Shown: positions 1-8,548 of the stretch, one piece after another
How the letters are laid out: each line of letters starts with the position of its first letter
Numbering within the stretch: the stretch's first letter is position 1
DNA from: Acidimicrobiales bacterium
GTDB taxonomy: Bacteria > Actinomycetota > Acidimicrobiia > Acidimicrobiales > SHLQ01
Assembly: GCA_020628865.1 (NCBI GenBank)
Contig: JAHDEJ010000033.1
Location: 1-57,448, forward strand
Length of the DNA: 57,448 bases
Reading direction: 5' to 3'
Program-made: the position numbers and the translations under genes
The notes under the pieces: model-generated
Seen by the model: only the letters and a program-made list of their open reading frames with translations
Told to the model about the DNA's origin: nothing
The model's database searches: none

Positions 1-190
1 GATCCATGCAGCCGCAGCTACCGGGGGTCGACGCAGGCGCCGACCGACTGGACCGACGCCGCGACTGAGGTGCCTGGCACCTTTTGCTCCTCCACGCGAA
101 CGAAAACGCTGATTTTTCAACGATTCCGCTCAAAGGAGCCTGGCACCTTTTGCACCGAAAGGTGCCAGGCACCGTTCGGGAGTGCGTTGG
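1..190. other. Left-edge region without a confident gene
   Basis: No complete gene is visible here. The frame beginning at base 3 is open from the window edge to a TGA at 66-68 and could be the last 21 codons of a gene entering from the left. It is too short to identify, and the other two forward frames are also open. The rest (69-173) holds the palindromic repeat cluster listed separately, lying just downstream of the stop codon of the nucleotidyltransferase gene on the minus strand. Confidence 0.4.
69..173. repeat. Three copies of a GGTGCCTGGCACCTTT palindromic repeat, two forming a hairpin
   Basis: Copy A (69-84) contains the dyad GGTGCC-T-GGCACC followed by TTTTGC. Copy B (135-151) is the same with one change (GGAGCC). 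Copy C (158-173) is inverted. B and C face each other: bases 138-150 pair perfectly with 158-170 (13 bp) around a 7-base loop, with two further outer pairs after one mismatch. I saw no other copy in the window. It sits in the 3' region of the minus-strand gene ending at 191, so it could act as an RNA 3'-end structure or be a REP-like dispersed element; which one is not decided by this sequence. Confidence 0.75.
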
Positions 191-1021
191 TCAGCGGTGT
201 GCGAGGCGGGCGCGGGCGGGGTCGAGGTCGTTCGGGTTGGTCACACCGATCCACTCCTCGGACGACGACGGCACGACCACGGTGAGGTCGCCACTGGCCC
301 GCAGCCGGTCCACGACGTCCGGAAGCAGGTACTCCGTCTTCGGCTGATCGCCGAACTCGGCGTAGAACTCGTCCCACTGGCTGGCCAGATGCGGAAACAG
401 CGACTGTGGGAAGGCGAACATGTTCATCGAGACCGGCGTGGTGGACTCCAGCACGCCCTCCGGATCCTCGGACCGAATGACCCCGTCTTCGCCGGTTGCG
501 ATGCCGTGGGTCTCGGTGATCGAACCGAGCACACCGTCGTTGACTTCGCAGACACCCCGGGACACGGCGCCCTCTCGGGGCAACGTCTTCGCGCATTCGA
601 ACGCGACGAGGGCGGCAACGCCCTGGTCGCCCTCGGCAACCGCATCTGCGGCGAGTTGGAACGATGTTGGACCGTAGTAGTCGTCGGCGTTGACCACGAT
701 GAACGAGCCATCGACTGCGGGAGCGGCGGACAAGACGGCGTGTGCAGTCCCCCACGGCTTGTCACGCCGGGGCCCCAGGTCGTCCTGACGCACCAGCACG
801 AATCCGTCGGTCGAGCCGTACTGCCGCTCGAGGTGTGCCCGGACGTCGGCCTCGATGTCGCTGCGGATGATCAGCACCACCTGATGGCAACCAGCGGCGC
901 GGCCATCCTTGATCGCGAAGTCGAGAAACGCCTCGCCATTGGGCCCGACCTCGACGAGTTGTTTGGTTCCGCCAAATCGGCTGCCCAGGCCCGCGGCCAT
1001 GATGACAAGAGAAAGATCCAT
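191..1021 (-). CDS. Nucleotidyltransferase (sugar-phosphate NTP transferase family)
   Basis: A 276-residue GT-A fold nucleotidyltransferase. The N-terminal signature AAGLGSRFGGTKQL (residues 9-22) is the glycine-rich nucleotide-binding loop with the PKQ-like Lys, and NADDYYG near residue 115 is the acidic metal-binding segment. Such enzymes transfer a nucleotidyl group from NTP to a sugar phosphate or similar acceptor; the substrate cannot be read from the sequence. The ATG at 1021 is followed directly by the fold's first beta strand, so the start is well supported. It is divergent from the HAD phosphatase gene starting at 1138, and its 3' flank carries the palindromic repeats. An antisense open frame covers most of it and is regarded as a codon-bias shadow. 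Confidence 0.85.
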   Translation of the reverse strand: MDLSLVIMAAGLGSRFGGTKQLVEVGPNGEAFLDFAIKDGRAAGCHQVVLIIRSDIEADVRAHLERQYGSTDGFVLVRQDDLGPRRDKPWGTAHAVLSAAPAVDGSFIVVNADDYYGPTSFQLAADAVAEGDQGVAALVAFECAKTLPREGAVSRGVCEVNDGVLGSITETHGIATGEDGVIRSEDPEGVLESTTPVSMNMFAFPQSLFPHLASQWDEFYAEFGDQPKTEYLLPDVVDRLRASGDLTVVVPSSSEEWIGVTNPNDLDPARARLAHR

Positions 1022-1125
1022 GCCACATTCGTAGCTCAGGTGCCACGGAAAGTGTTGGCAATGTCATGTCGATATTGTCACGTGCCGCTCCAAGGCAGCA
1101 TCCGCCCTGCGGACCGTGGTGGCGC

Positions 1126-1131
1126 TATGGT
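1126..1131 (+). promoter_or_regulatory. Leaderless -10 element, HAD gene
   Basis: TATGGT, then 6 bases, then the GTG at 1138. This is the TAnnnT-N6-RTG arrangement seen repeatedly in the window; it supports the GTG as both transcription and translation start. Confidence 0.5.
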
Positions 1132-1137
1132 CGCCGC

Positions 1138-1956
1138 GTGGAAATCGATGCGCTCGTGACCGACCTCGATGGGACCTTCTGGGCGACCGACATGGCCGTC
1201 CACCCCGCAACGCTCGATGCGGTCGCCCAGCTCGACGCTGCCGGGGTGCCGCTCCTCGTCGCCACGGGCCGTCGAGCGCAAGGAACACTCGCCGGTCTGG
1301 TGCCGGCCGGGCTCGGCGATCGCCCGGCAATCATGATGAACGGGGCCCTCGCCCGCGACCGCGTGGACGGACCGAGCTTCCTGACCGAAGCCATGGCCAC
1401 CGACGACGTCGAGTCGGTGATCGCCGCGTTCGCGGAGGTCGGACTCGAACCGCTCGCATACGTCGACCACCCGAACGAAGACCTCGTCGCCGGCCCCAAC
1501 GCCTCGGCGGGAGCCGACTACCTCGGGCGGGCACGGGGCGTCCGGCATGTGGCCGACCTTCTCGACACGCTCCGTTCGGAGCCGGTGATCGGCTTCGGTG
1601 CCTTCGGTTTCTCGAAGGACCTCCTCCAGCCGCTCGCCGATCAGATCAACGAAGCGGGCTGGGCCAACGCGCTGCTCGGCGAGTCGCTCATCGAGGGCGG
1701 GTGGGGAATCATGCTCCAAGCCTCGGGCATCGACAAGCAGACCGGCATCGAGGCATGGTGCGCCCGTGAAGGCATCGACCCGACACGACTGGCGGTGGTC
1801 GGCGACGGCGGGAACGACGTGTTGATGCTCGAGCACGCCCGAATCGCCATCGTGCCCACCAATGCCCCCGACGAAATTCGAGCGCTCGCCTCCGTGGAGA
1901 TCGCCCCGAACGAAGAGGGTGGTTGGAAGGACATTCCGGGAATCCTCGGGCTGTAG
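1138..1956 (+). CDS. HAD-superfamily phosphatase (Cof type)
   Basis: A haloacid-dehalogenase-family hydrolase of 272 residues, probably a phosphatase for a small phosphorylated metabolite. Motif I VTDLDGTFW lies near the N-terminus with both nucleophile/acid Asp residues, ATGR marks motif II, and GDGGNDVLMLEHA near residue 220 is motif IV. The long cap between motif II and the C-terminus fits subclass IIB (Cof/YbiV-like). The frame is open to 1066 with an ATG, but that adds about 24 residues with no family resemblance. The GTG at 1138 puts motif I at the usual distance and has a leaderless-type -10 before it. Its TAG stop overlaps the -10 of the next gene. The substrate is unknown. Confidence 0.85.
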   Translation: MEIDALVTDLDGTFWATDMAVHPATLDAVAQLDAAGVPLLVATGRRAQGTLAGLVPAGLGDRPAIMMNGALARDRVDGPSFLTEAMATDDVESVIAAFAEVGLEPLAYVDHPNEDLVAGPNASAGADYLGRARGVRHVADLLDTLRSEPVIGFGAFGFSKDLLQPLADQINEAGWANALLGESLIEGGWGIMLQASGIDKQTGIEAWCAREGIDPTRLAVVGDGGNDVLMLEHARIAIVPTNAPDEIRALASVEIAPNEEGGWKDIPGILGL

Positions 1957-1959
1957 TCT
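1954..1959 (+). promoter_or_regulatory. Leaderless -10 element, dehydrogenase gene
   Basis: TAGTCT, then 6 bases, then the ATG at 1966. The TAG of this hexamer is also the stop codon of the HAD gene. Confidence 0.5.
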
Positions 1960-1965
1960 CCGGGC

Positions 1966-2832
1966 ATGGCAACTCTCGGATTCATCGGCCTCGGCGTCAT
2001 GGGCTATCCCATGGCCGGGCACCTCGTCAGCGCCGGTCACGACGTGACCGTCTACAACCGCACCGCCTCCGTTTCGGAGCGATTCGTGGCCGAGCACCCG
2101 GCCGCCAAGCGAGCAGCCACACCTGCCGAGGCCGCCGCTGGTGCGGACGTCGTCTTCCTCATCGTCGGCAACGACGACAGTGTGCGGTCCGTTGCGCTCG
2201 GCGATGACGGTGCACTGGCAGCGATGCCGGAGGGAAGCGTGCTCGTGGATCACACGACCGCATCAGCCACCGTCGCCATCGAACTCGGCGAGGCGGCCCA
2301 GGCCCGCAACATCTCCGTGATCGACGGACCGGTCTCCGGTGGGGAATCCGGAGCGCAGAACGGCGTGTTGACGATCATGTGTGGAGGAACCGACGACGCA
2401 TTCGCAACAGCCGAGCCGATCATGGCTGCGTACTCGGGCACCCGGACGCTCATCGGTCCGCTGGGAAGCGGACAGAAGACCAAGATGATCAATCAGATCG
2501 CGATCGCCGGTTTGCTGCAGGGCCTGTCCGAGGCGTTGAACTTCGGCAGCCTCGCCGGGCTCGACATGGAGAAGGTTCTCGCGACGATCTCCGCCGGCGC
2601 CGCCGGCTCATGGCAGATGGCCAACCGCGGCCAAACGATGGTCGACGATTCGTTCGACTTCGGGTTCGCCGTGGAGTGGATGATCAAGGACCTCGGCATC
2701 GCGCTCACCGAAGCCGAGCGCCTCGGCGCTCCCACCCCCATCACGAGCCAGGTGGCGGCCTTCTACGACGAACTCCACGCCGCGGGCGAAGCTCGCAGCG
2801 ACACCAGCGTGCTGATTCGCCGCCTGCGCTGA
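1966..2832 (+). CDS. NAD(P)-dependent beta-hydroxyacid dehydrogenase (3-hydroxyisobutyrate dehydrogenase family)
   Basis: 288 residues with an N-terminal Rossmann domain (GFIGLGVMGYPMAGHL, the GxGxMG signature at residues 8-13) and the C-terminal all-helical domain of the 6-phosphogluconate/3-hydroxyisobutyrate dehydrogenase family. The substrate-binding segment DGPVSGGESGA (about residues 110-120) and the catalytic Lys in GSGQKTKMINQ (about residue 170) are present. It probably oxidises a small beta-hydroxyacid such as 3-hydroxyisobutyrate or tartronate semialdehyde, or reduces the matching semialdehyde. Members are close in sequence, so the substrate is not assigned. It lies in a plus-strand run with the HAD phosphatase and mycothione reductase. 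Confidence 0.85.
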   Translation: MATLGFIGLGVMGYPMAGHLVSAGHDVTVYNRTASVSERFVAEHPAAKRAATPAEAAAGADVVFLIVGNDDSVRSVALGDDGALAAMPEGSVLVDHTTASATVAIELGEAAQARNISVIDGPVSGGESGAQNGVLTIMCGGTDDAFATAEPIMAAYSGTRTLIGPLGSGQKTKMINQIAIAGLLQGLSEALNFGSLAGLDMEKVLATISAGAAGSWQMANRGQTMVDDSFDFGFAVEWMIKDLGIALTEAERLGAPTPITSQVAAFYDELHAAGEARSDTSVLIRRLR

Positions 2833-2863
2833 CTCCTTCTTCCCACCGAACGGAACACCTCAC

Positions 2864-4249
2864 ATGAACCATTTCGACCTGCTCATCATCGGGACGGGCT
2901 CGGGCAACATGCTCGTCTCGCCGGAGTTCGCGGATCGCCGTATCGCACTCGTCGAGCGTGACGTGTTCGGCGGGACCTGCCTCAACAAGGGCTGCATCCC
3001 CTCGAAGATGTTCGTCTACGCGGCCGAACTCGCCGAACTTGCGGCAGACAAGGGGCCGACGCTCGGCGTGCACACCCGCTTCGACGGAGCCGATTGGCCC
3101 GCGATCCGAGACCGGGTGTTCAGCCGGATCGACCCGATCGCCGAGGGTGGCGAGGAGTACCGGACCAACTCCGACGAGCAGGAGCACGTGACGGTGTTCA
3201 AGGGCTCGGGCCGGTTCACGGGCGACCACGAGCTCACGGTCGACATGAACAACGGCTCCACCGAAGTCATCACCGCCGACGAAATCGTCTTGGCGGCCGG
3301 GGCCCGAATCTCGATTCCGCCGGTCTTCGCAGAATCCGGCGTCGACTACCTCACGTCGGACACGATCATGCGCATCGATGCGCTGCCGGAGCATCTGATC
3401 GTCATCGGTGGCGGCTACATCGGTGCCGAACTCGGCAACGTGTTCGGCTCGTTGGGCGCAAAGGTCACGATTCTGAACCGCAGCGGTTCGCTGCTGCGGC
3501 GGGAGGACCCCGACATCAGCGAGCGATTCACCGCTGCGTACGCCAAGAAGTACGACGTGCTCCTGAACGCATCGACCACCAGCGTCGAGCAGAACGGCGA
3601 CGAGATCACCGTCCACGCCACGGTGGACGGCGAGCCGGTGTCCATCACCGGTGACGCCCTCCTCGTTGCCACCGGTCGCGTACCGAACGGCGATGAGCTC
3701 AACGTCGCCGCCACCGGCGTGGAGCTCGACGAAGACGGGTACGTGATCACCGATCCGCAGATGCGAACCACCGCACCCGGCATCTGGGCGCTCGGCGACA
3801 TCACCAACCCGGCACAGCTGAAGCACACGGCAAACGCCGAAGCCCGAATCGTCTCCCACAACCTCCGGAACCCGGACGATCTGCGAGACATCGACCGCCG
3901 CATCACACCCCACGCTGTCTTCGGGCATCCGCAGGTCGCTGCGGCGGGGCTCACCGAGCCGGAGGCTGTCGCGGCAGGTCATCGCGTGGTGACTGCGGTG
4001 CGCTCCTACGGCGACGCCGCGTACGGCTGGGCCATGGAAGACGGCGACAGTGTGTGCAAGGTCATCGCCGATGCAGACACCCGACTCCTGCTCGGCGCCC
4101 ACATCATCGGCCCGCAGGCGTCCACGCTCATCCAACAGCTGATCCAGGGCATGGCGTTCGGCCAGACGGTCGACGAGATGGCCACCGGTCAGCTCTACAT
4201 TCATCCCGCACTGACCGAGGTCGTCGAGCAGGCTCTGCTCGACCTCTGA
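2864..4249 (+). CDS. mtr: Mycothione reductase
   Basis: A 461-residue flavoprotein disulfide reductase that uses NADPH to reduce mycothiol disulfide in the cytoplasm, keeping the actinobacterial thiol pool reduced. Visible features are the FAD-binding GTGSGN near residue 10, the redox-active cysteines in GGTCLNKGCIPSKMF (about residues 38-51), the NAD(P)H-binding VIGGGYIGAELG (about 180), the second FAD motif IWALGD (about 310), and the C-terminal HPALTEVVEQALL with the catalytic His of the partner subunit. The opening (IIGTGSGN), the YGDxAYGWAMED segment and the C-terminus match mycobacterial Mtr closely as I remember it, and not lipoamide or mercuric reductases. This is a strong lineage marker for Actinobacteria. 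Confidence 0.92.
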   Translation: MNHFDLLIIGTGSGNMLVSPEFADRRIALVERDVFGGTCLNKGCIPSKMFVYAAELAELAADKGPTLGVHTRFDGADWPAIRDRVFSRIDPIAEGGEEYRTNSDEQEHVTVFKGSGRFTGDHELTVDMNNGSTEVITADEIVLAAGARISIPPVFAESGVDYLTSDTIMRIDALPEHLIVIGGGYIGAELGNVFGSLGAKVTILNRSGSLLRREDPDISERFTAAYAKKYDVLLNASTTSVEQNGDEITVHATVDGEPVSITGDALLVATGRVPNGDELNVAATGVELDEDGYVITDPQMRTTAPGIWALGDITNPAQLKHTANAEARIVSHNLRNPDDLRDIDRRITPHAVFGHPQVAAAGLTEPEAVAAGHRVVTAVRSYGDAAYGWAMEDGDSVCKVIADADTRLLLGAHIIGPQASTLIQQLIQGMAFGQTVDEMATGQLYIHPALTEVVEQALLDL

Positions 4250-4261
4250 TCGGCAGTTGTC

Positions 4262-4912
4262 GTGACTGCGGGCGACGCAGCGCAGGTGTGGGCGGTCGTT
4301 CTGGCCGCCGGACGCGGTGAGCGCTTCGGTCGGCCCAAACAGTTCGAGCGAGCGGACGGCGTCCGCCTTGTCGACCGCGCCGTCGACGTCGTCGGGCCGC
4401 ACGTGCAAGGCATCGTGCTCGCCCTGCCTCCGGGAACGCCGTGGGACGGCCCGCCCGTCGACGTGTTGGTAGAGGGCGGCGCCACGCATGCCGAGTCGAC
4501 CCGCGCCGCGCTCGGTGTGTTGCCGCCCGAAGCCGACACCGTGCTCATCACCGCTCCGAGCCACCCGTTGATCGACGCGTCCCTCATCGCCGATGTCCTC
4601 AGCGAGATCGAGGGTGGTGCCGACGCGTCGGTCCCGCTGCTTCCCCTGGCGGACGCCGTCAAGGTGCACGACGCGACCGGCGTGCATTCCGTCATCACGT
4701 CGGCTCGACCGAGCCAGGCGCAGCTGCCCTTCGGGTTCCGCCGAAGCGTGCTCGACGAAGCGACGACTCAATGGCCCGACTTCGTGGAGGAGCTCGAGGC
4801 GGTGGAACGACTGGGCGGAAGAATTGCCGCAGTCGAGGGCAGGCCGACCAACATTCACGTGGCCACCCCGGCAGATCTTGCGCTGGCCACGTTGATTCTT
4901 CGCCACGGCTGA
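4262..4912 (+). CDS. IspD-family cytidylyltransferase, divergent
   Basis: 216 residues from a GTG, 12 bases after mtr and so probably co-transcribed. The start AVVLAAGRGERFGRPKQ is the CTP-binding loop of the IspD/TarI family, and RPTNIHVATPADLALA near the C-terminus aligns with the family's NIKVTxPxDLxLA. Canonical IspD makes CDP-methylerythritol in the MEP isoprenoid pathway. Several signature positions differ: DAARP is replaced by APSHP, and the essential Lys of NIK is His. The DTxK-like segment survives as DAVKV. It may be a paralogue with another polyol-phosphate substrate, or a drifted IspD. ispH lies elsewhere in this window (28.5 kb), but no ispF is adjacent. Confidence 0.7.
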   Translation: MTAGDAAQVWAVVLAAGRGERFGRPKQFERADGVRLVDRAVDVVGPHVQGIVLALPPGTPWDGPPVDVLVEGGATHAESTRAALGVLPPEADTVLITAPSHPLIDASLIADVLSEIEGGADASVPLLPLADAVKVHDATGVHSVITSARPSQAQLPFGFRRSVLDEATTQWPDFVEELEAVERLGGRIAAVEGRPTNIHVATPADLALATLILRHG

Positions 4913-4936
4913 ACCCAACAGGGGGCGCGAATCCGT

Positions 4937-4948
4937 GCCCAGCTGGGC
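4937..4948. promoter_or_regulatory. 12-bp perfect palindrome upstream of the conservon
   Basis: GCCCAGCTGGGC is a perfect dyad in the 112-base gap before cvnA. A second short dyad (TGGGC / GCCCA around TGTACG) follows at once. It could be an operator or a weak 3'-end hairpin for the ispD-like gene; there is no T-tract. Confidence 0.3.
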
Positions 4949-5024
4949 TGTACGGCCCATGGGTCGAGGGTGAGTTTGTCCGACTGTAATTCGGAAGACA
5001 GAACATCCAGAGGAAGCCGCCATC

Positions 5025-7739
5025 ATGGGACTCCAGCCCTTCAGCGATACTCAGCTCGACGATGGACCAGTCGTCATGGGCGACACCGAGCGTCAAATCA
5101 CCTCCATTCGTCGCCGAATCTTCTCGCGCGTTTTGCCGCTCATCGTCGTGCCGGTGATCATTCTCGGTCTGCTGGCCGTCGCCGCCATCGCACTCATCCA
5201 GAGCCGTACCGACCAGGCGGTCGAAGCGGCAGAAGACGCCATCACCGAACAGGTCGTGGAAGCCGCAGTGGTCCGTACCTCGGAGGCCACCGCTCGAGAG
5301 CTGTCGAACTACATCTCGGACTGGATCCGGGACGTCGAGGTTCTCTCGCAGCGTGACGACGTCGGCATCGAGATCTCCGAAGGCACCGCCGAGGTGTCCA
5401 ACCGCCGCCTCGGCGGCGTCGAGTCGACGGAGGAACTCCAAGCAGAACTCTCCGGTCAGGCACCGCTGACCGGCCGGCTCCTCGTCCGCTCGCTGCGCTC
5501 GGAACTGACCGACGAGTTCGGCGAGCCCGTGGTCAAGATGATCTCTCGACAGGGCATCGAGGTCGCCACCAGCGCTGAAGACACGGCGCCGCAGCTGGTG
5601 GCCAACCAGCGATGGTTCACCGAAGCCATGGAAACCGGCTTCTCGTTCGTCGAGGTCGACATGAGCGACGGCATCCCGTCGATGGTCTTCACGGCCCGAT
5701 CCGAGCTCTTCGCCGCCGGCAACGTCGTCGGCGCCATTCAGGTCCGCGTGCCGCACACCAGCATGCAGGGCCTCATCGACCAGGCCCTCGAGGACTCGGG
5801 CGACAACCTGAACGCGGTCGTGCTCGACCGCGCCAACTCGGTCCTTCTGGCCGACACGGCGACCGATCACGATCCGGCACAGCTGTTCAGCATGGCGATG
5901 GTGCAGAGCTCCGACTCGCTCGAGCTGAACCTCCTTTCGCCCGGCACCTTCGAAGGCAGCCAGTCGCTGTTCGCAGCCGACGCCGTCGAGGTCGAGGAGC
6001 TCGGCAGCGATCTTCGTTGGCTCGTGCAAACACGCCAGCCGATCGGCGAAGCGACCGCCGCACTCGACACGGTGCGAACCGTGAGTGAGGACACCGGTCA
6101 GACTCGAGACCTCGTCTTCGTGCTTCTGCTCGCCATCCTGTTCGTGGTGCTCGTCGTCGGTTATGCCTCTGCTCGAGGCATTGCCGCCCGAATCACCGAT
6201 CCGCTGACGCAGCTGTCCAATCAGGCACAGCACGTCGCAGCCGAGGGCATCCCCGACGTCGTGGAAGCAGCGAAGAACAGCGACGAAGCACTGCCCACGC
6301 TGCCGCCCTTCGCCGTGGAGACGAACGACGAGCTCGCGCTTCTCGCCGACTCGCTGAACGTCATGCAGGATGCCGCCGTCGACCTCGCAGCCGGCCAGGT
6401 GCAGCTGCGTCGTCAGAACGTGTCCCGCACGTTCGTTTCGCTCGGTCGCCGAAACCAGAACCTCCTGAACCGTCAGCTCGAGTTCATCGACGAGCTGGAG
6501 CGCTCCGAGTCCGACCCGGACACGTTGCAGAACCTCTTCCGTCTCGACCACCTCGCTACTCGCATGCGTCGCAACGCAGAGAACCTGCTCGTGCTCGCCG
6601 GCGAGCAGACCCCCCGACGCTGGGTGAAGCCCATCGCAATCCGAGACGTGCTTCGCGCCGCCGCCTCCGAAATCGGCGACTACCAGCGAGTCCGCATCGG
6701 CGACATCGACGCGGTGACCGTTTCGGGCGGCCTCGCAACCGACCTTTCGCACCTTCTTGCGGAGCTCCTCGAGAACGCCGGCTCGTTCTCGCCGCCGAAC
6801 TCCCCCATCGATGTGCTGGGCCAGCTCACCCCCACGCACTACCGACTCGCGATCATCGATCAGGGCATCGGCATGGACGAGGACTCGCTCGCTCAGGCGA
6901 ACCAGCGTCTCGCCAACCCGGTCGATTTCTCCGATGCGCCTTCGGCCTATCTCGGCCTGTTCGTGGTTGGCCATCTTGCCCGACAGCTCAACATCCGAGT
7001 CCGCCTCGCTCGCAGCGATGGCGACTCGGGATCACGCACCGGAACCATCGCCTTTGTGGACCTTCCGGTCGAGGTGCTCTCGTCCGAGACGCCGAACCCG
7101 ATTCAGGTGCCTCGCGACGCCGATGCGCCCAAGACGGTCGCAGCTCCAGCACCCGAAGCATCCGCGCCGCCGGTCCCCGAGCAGGCTCCGGCGCCCGCCG
7201 CTGCACCGGCCGCACCGATGGAGCCCGTTGCCCCTGCCGTCGCCGAGCGTCCGCAGGAGCAGACGGCCGCTGGTTTCCCGAAGCGCGTTGCGCCGATGGT
7301 CGCCGGCACCACGACGACCGACGACGCGCCGAGCACGCCCGGAGCGGTCACCGCAGCCGGCTTCCCGAAGCGCCGCGCCGCTGCTGCAGAAGCGCCGACC
7401 ACGGCCGCTCCCGTCGAGGAAACGACCGCCGCCGGCTTCCCGAAGCGTCGTGGCGGTACGTCGATCACGCCGCCGCCCACGCCGGTTCCTGACGCTGCAC
7501 CTCCAACTCAGCGTCGTTCTGCCGATGAGGTCTCCAGTTCGTTGCGCAGCTTTCGTGCTGCGGTCGCCCGGGGTCGAGCAGACGCTGGTGTGCCCGGAGT
7601 CGAAGCCGAAGCGTCCCCGGCACCGCAACCACCGACCTCGGTGGCACCGGCGCCGATGCCACCACCAATCAATCCCGGAGCGCATCCCGCTCCGCCCGAC
7701 CATCAAGTTCAGACCACCGACTCGCCGAGGAGTGAGTGA
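5025..7739 (+). CDS. cvnA: Conservon sensor histidine kinase CvnA
   Basis: A 904-residue membrane sensor kinase. After a short cytoplasmic start, one membrane helix lies near residues 38-60. A large extracellular sensor region follows to about 355, then a second helix (about 362-385) and a HAMP-like linker. The kinase core has the H-box-like RLDHLATRMRRNAENLL (about 505-521), the N-box LLAELLENAGSFSPPNS (about 575) and the G-box DQGIGMDED (about 610). The C-terminal 210 residues are Pro/Ala-rich and carry the motif AAGFPKR three times (about 748, 777, 803). An AGAGGAAG ribosome-binding site precedes the ATG at 5025, favouring it over the in-frame ATG at 5076. It is followed at once by cvnB, C and D, the conservon order of Streptomyces. 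Conservon kinases are thought to act on the GTPase module, not on a response regulator. Confidence 0.9.
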   Translation: MGLQPFSDTQLDDGPVVMGDTERQITSIRRRIFSRVLPLIVVPVIILGLLAVAAIALIQSRTDQAVEAAEDAITEQVVEAAVVRTSEATARELSNYISDWIRDVEVLSQRDDVGIEISEGTAEVSNRRLGGVESTEELQAELSGQAPLTGRLLVRSLRSELTDEFGEPVVKMISRQGIEVATSAEDTAPQLVANQRWFTEAMETGFSFVEVDMSDGIPSMVFTARSELFAAGNVVGAIQVRVPHTSMQGLIDQALEDSGDNLNAVVLDRANSVLLADTATDHDPAQLFSMAMVQSSDSLELNLLSPGTFEGSQSLFAADAVEVEELGSDLRWLVQTRQPIGEATAALDTVRTVSEDTGQTRDLVFVLLLAILFVVLVVGYASARGIAARITDPLTQLSNQAQHVAAEGIPDVVEAAKNSDEALPTLPPFAVETNDELALLADSLNVMQDAAVDLAAGQVQLRRQNVSRTFVSLGRRNQNLLNRQLEFIDELERSESDPDTLQNLFRLDHLATRMRRNAENLLVLAGEQTPRRWVKPIAIRDVLRAAASEIGDYQRVRIGDIDAVTVSGGLATDLSHLLAELLENAGSFSPPNSPIDVLGQLTPTHYRLAIIDQGIGMDEDSLAQANQRLANPVDFSDAPSAYLGLFVVGHLARQLNIRVRLARSDGDSGSRTGTIAFVDLPVEVLSSETPNPIQVPRDADAPKTVAAPAPEASAPPVPEQAPAPAAAPAAPMEPVAPAVAERPQEQTAAGFPKRVAPMVAGTTTTDDAPSTPGAVTAAGFPKRRAAAAEAPTTAAPVEETTAAGFPKRRGGTSITPPPTPVPDAAPPTQRRSADEVSSSLRSFRAAVARGRADAGVPGVEAEASPAPQPPTSVAPAPMPPPINPGAHPAPPDHQVQTTDSPRSE

Positions 7740-8158
7740 TGACCGTTTCCAATGAAGCCCAGAACTTTGCCTGGCTCTTGTCTCGCTTTGCGCAGGAGAC
7801 CGCCGGAGTCCGCGAGGCGGTGGCGGTGTCGGCCGATGGCCTGCTCCTCGCCTCCTCCGCAGGTATCGACACCAGCGGCGTCGATCAGTTCGCTGCGATC
7901 GCCGCCGGCCTCACCAGCCTCACCAAGGGTGCGGCCGACTGTCTTGGATGCGGCACGGTCGACCAGGTCGTCGTCGAGATGACCGCAGGCAATCTGTTCG
8001 TCATGTCGATGGGCCACGGCGCCTCGTTGGCCATCCTGTGCCAGCAGGGTGCCGACGTCGCTCAGGTCGCATACGAAATGACGCTGCTCGCCGAACGCGC
8101 CGGTGCGGCGCTTTCACCGGAGCTCATCAGCGAACTCAAGAACGTCCTGACCGTCTGA
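7739..8158 (+). CDS. cvnB: Roadblock/LC7-domain protein CvnB
   Basis: 139 residues forming a single Roadblock/LC7 alpha-beta domain (LLSRFAQETAGVREAVAVSADGLLLASS at the start, in family style), the type that acts as a GTPase-activating or scaffold partner. The ATG at 7739 overlaps the TGA of cvnA (TGATG), with AGGAG just upstream inside cvnA, so translation is coupled. It is the expected second conservon member and should work with the CvnD GTPase at the membrane under CvnA. Confidence 0.9.
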   Translation: MTVSNEAQNFAWLLSRFAQETAGVREAVAVSADGLLLASSAGIDTSGVDQFAAIAAGLTSLTKGAADCLGCGTVDQVVVEMTAGNLFVMSMGHGASLAILCQQGADVAQVAYEMTLLAERAGAALSPELISELKNVLTV

Positions 8159-8191
8159 CCTCTGACCACGCCCACCGAGAAAAGGATCCCC

Positions 8192-8548
8192 ATGGGTTTC
8201 GAACCCGAAGCAGAACAACTGATCGAAGACGGGCCGATGGCGCGGCCGTACTTTCTCACGGGTGGGCGGACCCGAAGTGACGCCGGGGAACTCGCTGTGG
8301 AGGCCATGGTCGCCGCAGCACCCGACTCGGCCCCGCCCGCCGACGCTGAACTCCGGGCGATCCATGAACTGTGTCAAACCCCGAACTCCATCGCCGAAAT
8401 CTCGGCGAAGCGTTCACTTCCCCTCGGTGTCGCCCGCGTTCTCGTGGCCGACCTGTGGGGCTCCGGATCCCTCGAAGTGCTCGAGACGACACGATCCGAC
8501 GACATCGCAATCGTGAGGAGGTTGCTCGATGGCATTCGAAACCGCTGA
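8192..8548 (+). CDS. cvnC: DUF742 protein CvnC
   Basis: 118 residues matching the DUF742 family: an early RPYFLTGGRT segment, then a winged-helix-like region with LCQTPNSIAEISAKRSLPLGVARVLVADL and the C-terminal LLDGIRNR. Its biochemical role is unknown; it is the third conserved conservon component. An AAAAGGA ribosome-binding site stands 10 bases before the ATG. The 3' end overlaps the start of cvnD by 20 bases. Confidence 0.9.
   Translation: MGFEPEAEQLIEDGPMARPYFLTGGRTRSDAGELAVEAMVAAAPDSAPPADAELRAIHELCQTPNSIAEISAKRSLPLGVARVLVADLWGSGSLEVLETTRSDDIAIVRRLLDGIRNR

Noticed and set aside
182-1159. 325-codon plus-strand open frame over the nucleotidyltransferase gene
   Set aside because: It is antisense to a gene with clear family motifs, shows no domain and is Arg/Gly/Val-rich, as expected from high-G+C codon bias.
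2741-6974. Two minus-strand open frames of over 750 codons opposite mtr, ispD-like and cvnA
   Set aside because: They cover recognised genes on the plus strand; their His/Asp/Arg-rich composition and lack of domains mark them as shadows.
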